DNA from: WJLC01 sp964600865
GTDB taxonomy: Archaea; Nanobdellota; Nanobdellia; Pacearchaeales; GW2011-AR1
Length of the DNA: 23,227 nt
Direction of reading: 5' to 3'
Assembly (NCBI GenBank): GCA_964600865.1
Contig: CAZRJP010000011.1
Coordinates: 1-23,227 of the forward strand
In this document: one piece after another, positions 21,101 to 23,227 of the stretch
Position numbering within the stretch: position 1 is the stretch's first letter
How the letters are laid out: every line of letters begins with the position of its first letter
Translations under genes and position numbers: made by a program
Notes under the pieces: generated by a model
The model's input: only the letters and a program-made list of their open reading frames with translations
What the model was told of the DNA's origin: nothing
The model's database searches: none

Positions 21101-23227
21101 AGGAGAACATAAAGATAAGATTACTAAGCCTTATACTGGTTATAAGGCAGAAAATCCTAGTAAGAATAGTGATATAAATAAAAATGAACCATTGCAAGGA
21201 TATTCATATAAGGGAAAAGAGTATATTCTTGGGCTAATAAAACCAGAAGGAGCTGACTTTTATAGGGTTAAGAATGTATATGATACTGATGGCAATTTAA
21301 TTAATAAAGAAAATCCAGTTGTTACTAATTTTAAAGAGAATCTTGATTTTAAAGGGTATGATGAAGGATCTTATAAAAATAAATATAATAATGCTCAAAT
21401 AAGGTATACTGAAACAGGGACAGATAAAGGAAAACCTTCTCTTGTCCCTTTTGATACGCAAAATGGATGGTATGCTAATGAGATTTCTTATGATGAATCT
21501 GGAAGATTAAGGAGTTTTAATTTGTGTAATGTTGGAAAGAATAATTTACAAGAGTTTAATTCAGGTTCTGGTGTTGGAGATGATACATGCCAAATAATTA
21601 ATTTAGCTACAGGCCAACCATATAATCAGTTTCCTGGTTTAAATGATGAAGAAAAAATAAAAAGAAAAGTTGATGATGCTGTTAAAGCAATTGAACAAGC
21701 GCAAAAACAACATTCTTCTGGAATTGAGAGTGCGAGTATTTTAGGAGAGGTTATGAAAGTTGGAGAGCCTATGGCAGCTGCTATGGGTACCCAATGTACT
21801 GATTTTATGTCTCCAAAAGATTGTCAATTATTATTTAATGTTTGTGACCCAGTAATATGTCCTTCTAGTAGATGTGATTTTGGAGGTGAATTTCCTGTTG
21901 AAGATGTAAAACAAACTGGGATTATTGGGGGTTTGACATTGTGTTTACCTAATATAAGAGAAGGAATTTATCTTCCTGTTTGTTTGTCTGGAATTAATGC
22001 AGGAATGCAAAGTTATATTGGGTTAATGGAAGATTATAGAGATTGTATGCAAGATAATTTAGAGACAGGACAATTAACTGGTGTTTGTGAGGAGATATAT
22101 AGTGTGGGTGTTTGTGAGTTCTTTTGGAGACAAGCACAACCATTGTTAAATGCAGGTATTCCCAAATTAATGGGTGCATTGTTTGGAGAAGGTAGAGTTA
22201 GGGGTGGAGGAGAGTATTTAACTGTTCAAAACTCATGGGATAATGCTAAAAAATCCTTGAATTATTTTACTGATTATTATTCTGTTGCTTCATTTGAGGC
22301 ATTTAAAGCAAGAGCTGTGGAGGAAATGACTAAGAGTTTATTTTGTAGGAATTCTATTTCTGCAGTTTATCCAGATACAGGAAATATGCTTGATTCATTA
22401 ACTGAACCAGCATCTCCTCCTCAATTCCATGGTAGAATAGATGTAATCCCTTTCACTACTTCAACTAATCCTCCTCAATCACATTATAAGGTATTTTATC
22501 ATATCTTTGCAGGGCAAGAAAGTAGAGCTTATTATCAGGTTTATCTAAAGAGTTCTAGAGAAGGAAGTTATTATCAAGATATTGGAGGAACTAGAATGGT
22601 TGACCAGGGTTATGCTACTCAAGGAGAGACTGTTTCAAAAACAAAGGATTTTACTGCTCCTGAAGGATACAATAAATTATGTATTAATGTTAATGGACAA
22701 GAGGAGTGTGGATTTGAAAAAGTTTCAACTAGTTTTGCAGTTAATTTTATTTCAGATAAATATAAACAAGAGCAAATAGAAAAGAAAGATATAGCATCTG
22801 AAAAAGAGTGTATTTCTGGAAGCCCTAGTGTTTATAGTTTGTTGACACCGAGTATGCAAGGGGCTGCAGAGGACTTAGTAGACCCTCAGATATACAATAA
22901 GGGAATAACAAGGATATGTGGTACAGATAATCCTGGAAAAGGCACAGATAGCTTAATTGGAACAGAAGACCAAAGATGGGTTGAGGTAGGTCATTGTGAT
23001 AATGAAAACATGAAGTGTTGGTTAGATACATCTACTGTTGACGAGGTAATTAAACACACAGGTGTTGAAGAGGACACATTACAAAATTTAGAGCAAAATT
23101 CTTTGAAAGTATTACAAAATCAAGGAAAGTATATTAATGAGAATAATTTTGAGCAGATTTATAAGGAGATTACTGCTTCAAATAAGTATCCTGAAGAAAG
23201 AATTGAATTAGTAGAAAAGTATTATGA
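18141..23227 (+). CDS. Giant exported Cys-rich protein (3' end beyond window)
   Basis: An uninterrupted frame of 1,695 codons runs from ATG 18141 to the right edge without a stop. Residues 1-28 form a signal peptide: MINKKIK, a hydrophobic core and LISA before Y29. The long N-terminal part is acidic with alternating beta-like segments and paired Cys. Around residues 845-960 it is helical and probably coiled-coil (KENEKMKKLQDELRNG). Residues 1219-1325 hold ten cysteines (1219, 1228, 1235, 1240, 1245, 1268, 1281, 1302, 1316, 1325) in segments such as CDPVICPSSRCDFGG and CEFFWRQ, with hydrophobic stretches between. A beta-rich part follows (KVFYHIFAGQESRAYYQVY). An even number of Cys outside the cell suggests disulfides. 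I recognise no named family. Gene position makes it the partner of the pilin-like protein and the mini membrane proteins. Confidence 0.85.
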   Translation, partial: MINKKIKFSVVGIFLIGILLFSLGLISAYQRTSPQLTQYQSTGFFSGQKSSLEFDEDMCSQGQDFVIQVAPFGCDPSVVRSDLLEEQNVPVYCKLAATKINPLIEVNAIDSLTFPGSELPSEVSGIGYLPAQAALGKNYQEIDSPILDDVGYAIITLKKQDNVSQMPDYVEGNLSAKIRYDVENAFGIGDVSYYLPVMDDEEWEENKASYSFWNGKGYLRAEQITGNDAVISLYDASGNVVHSSALSKGDVSSKINLPGFECYANLQLKLDDLKNVDTRAKLSINEGSVAKTEDETFLQGKCKIEDIQKEGLREKVEISCMEDDTKRLISSGKAYTLFINPVVELEIDNEKNTAAVGDYLYSDEKGNHYYLGYAGTKGDTGLKKDLKIVVMALPFENRMEKLTDKQINYVARLVRAYSIDSKEGKRGFLDLVKDTGEFTTGLASNFFNYVVKGSEVYPILYNEKKPLGGREIKLTGFGEPVNTPLEDYEDAEFNYNSAVSDYNLIIDDYRSEKVELPTGENYVYGEKAYYEKIRLAYELVQNADVLEFCDEFKEVYPKSDFYSDLVNEGKCEDSAKISSQDSSSVTVLVNGESRKISLDKIFEPSFEEYGARVLVRGPNGNTRILDLRKGEINYLSALKDSNEDDDEFIQLLEVKDDAIKFKLSAKQTRTAEGARESVKEFFIDTKQLKKDVPENFGTDYILTLKRTFVDKTADVSVLANIDDVGSETSFGFKIGIEKTGVELAPNRVKRIVKNMNESIEEWGEKQGKVGNLTQKLGKACVGVGVALTVKNFFANIGGKGIARKEVMSGSGGWNQRCANAVANGKLDGNTVSYSSVNDCILENSDKIDEQVSKYASAVEKENEKMKKLQDELRNGEDTVDPEKLEKRYLSSKYKNELKQNLHKKFPSGNMEINGEKVEIDKFVEDLGTEGVSIDDLRDLKVKSEAGYTDQIKQDVSSIYTSTKEINRMKDVSEKTDRLGLKGMTYISGEHKDKITKPYTGYKAENPSKNSDINKNEPLQGYSYKGKEYILGLIKPEGADFYRVKNVYDTDGNLINKENPVVTNFKENLDFKGYDEGSYKNKYNNAQIRYTETGTDKGKPSLVPFDTQNGWYANEISYDESGRLRSFNLCNVGKNNLQEFNSGSGVGDDTCQIINLATGQPYNQFPGLNDEEKIKRKVDDAVKAIEQAQKQHSSGIESASILGEVMKVGEPMAAAMGTQCTDFMSPKDCQLLFNVCDPVICPSSRCDFGGEFPVEDVKQTGIIGGLTLCLPNIREGIYLPVCLSGINAGMQSYIGLMEDYRDCMQDNLETGQLTGVCEEIYSVGVCEFFWRQAQPLLNAGIPKLMGALFGEGRVRGGGEYLTVQNSWDNAKKSLNYFTDYYSVASFEAFKARAVEEMTKSLFCRNSISAVYPDTGNMLDSLTEPASPPQFHGRIDVIPFTTSTNPPQSHYKVFYHIFAGQESRAYYQVYLKSSREGSYYQDIGGTRMVDQGYATQGETVSKTKDFTAPEGYNKLCINVNGQEECGFEKVSTSFAVNFISDKYKQEQIEKKDIASEKECISGSPSVYSLLTPSMQGAAEDLVDPQIYNKGITRICGTDNPGKGTDSLIGTEDQRWVEVGHCDNENMKCWLDTSTVDEVIKHTGVEEDTLQNLEQNSLKVLQNQGKYINENNFEQIYKEITASNKYPEERIELVEKYY

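Noticed and set aside
21994..23031. Open frames of 60-70 codons on both strands within the right-hand end (for example 21994-22179 minus, 22582-22779 plus, 22825-23031 minus)
   Set aside because: They lie wholly inside the giant plus-strand frame, show no domain or start signal, and are the chance frames expected in AT-rich coding DNA.
1..23227. CRISPR arrays, transposases, rRNA or other mobile elements
   Set aside because: No regularly spaced repeats, transposase-like proteins, terminal inverted repeats or rRNA-like conserved segments were seen.

Overview
This is a strongly AT-rich archaeal segment, coding on both strands. It carries a full set of archaeal information-processing genes: eL42, eS3 (S3Ae), uS15, aIF2-alpha, Nop10, SRP54, FtsY, Gins51, the RecJ/DHH nuclease GAN, endonuclease Q and Bud32. 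The genes are small and tightly packed. Ribosomal proteins and Nop10 are shortened, tRNAs lack an encoded CCA, and TATA-like boxes lie about 25 bases before many start codons. Together with large exported proteins carrying a Lys-Arg-Gly-Gln-Val-Thr-Ile-Phe N-terminus, this suggests a reduced DPANN archaeon (Pacearchaeota/Woesearchaeota-like). The lineage is inference; no rRNA is present.

Layout. 1-1418: 3' part of a surface protein with a C-terminal membrane anchor. 1449-2813: endonuclease Q, converging on a minus-strand operon uS15 - GAN - aIF2-alpha - nop10 (5428 down to 2802). 5511-6308: MinD/ParA-like ATPase. 6311-6718 (-): a small membrane-protein frame split by one TAG. 6799-6871: tRNA-Gln(UUG). 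10725 down to 6872 (-): ftsY - srp54 - sua5 - bud32, joining the protein-targeting GTPases to two steps of tRNA t6A synthesis. 10831-11385: Gins51.

11394-13864 is an accessory module: DUF5320 protein, DUF134 regulator with zinc ribbon, two half-size permeases, a NifX-like domain and a small membrane protein. Its promoter carries two inverted repeats matching the ArsR/SmtB operator pattern TGAA-N6-TTCA, so metal- or oxyanion-responsive control is the leading idea. A YbjQ-family protein follows, then a duplicated 3'-end/hairpin segment, tRNA-Thr(UGU), an eL42-eS3 operon, and an intron-containing tRNA that is probably Val(GAC).

15660-23227: a small membrane protein, then a compact co-directional cluster made of a 621-residue pilin-like exported protein, two mini membrane proteins (33 and 57 aa, too short for routine ORF calling) and a giant exported protein of at least 1,695 residues with a ten-cysteine block. 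This last gene runs off the right edge. I could assign no known function to the cluster; it is the best candidate here for an undescribed (cell-surface) system.
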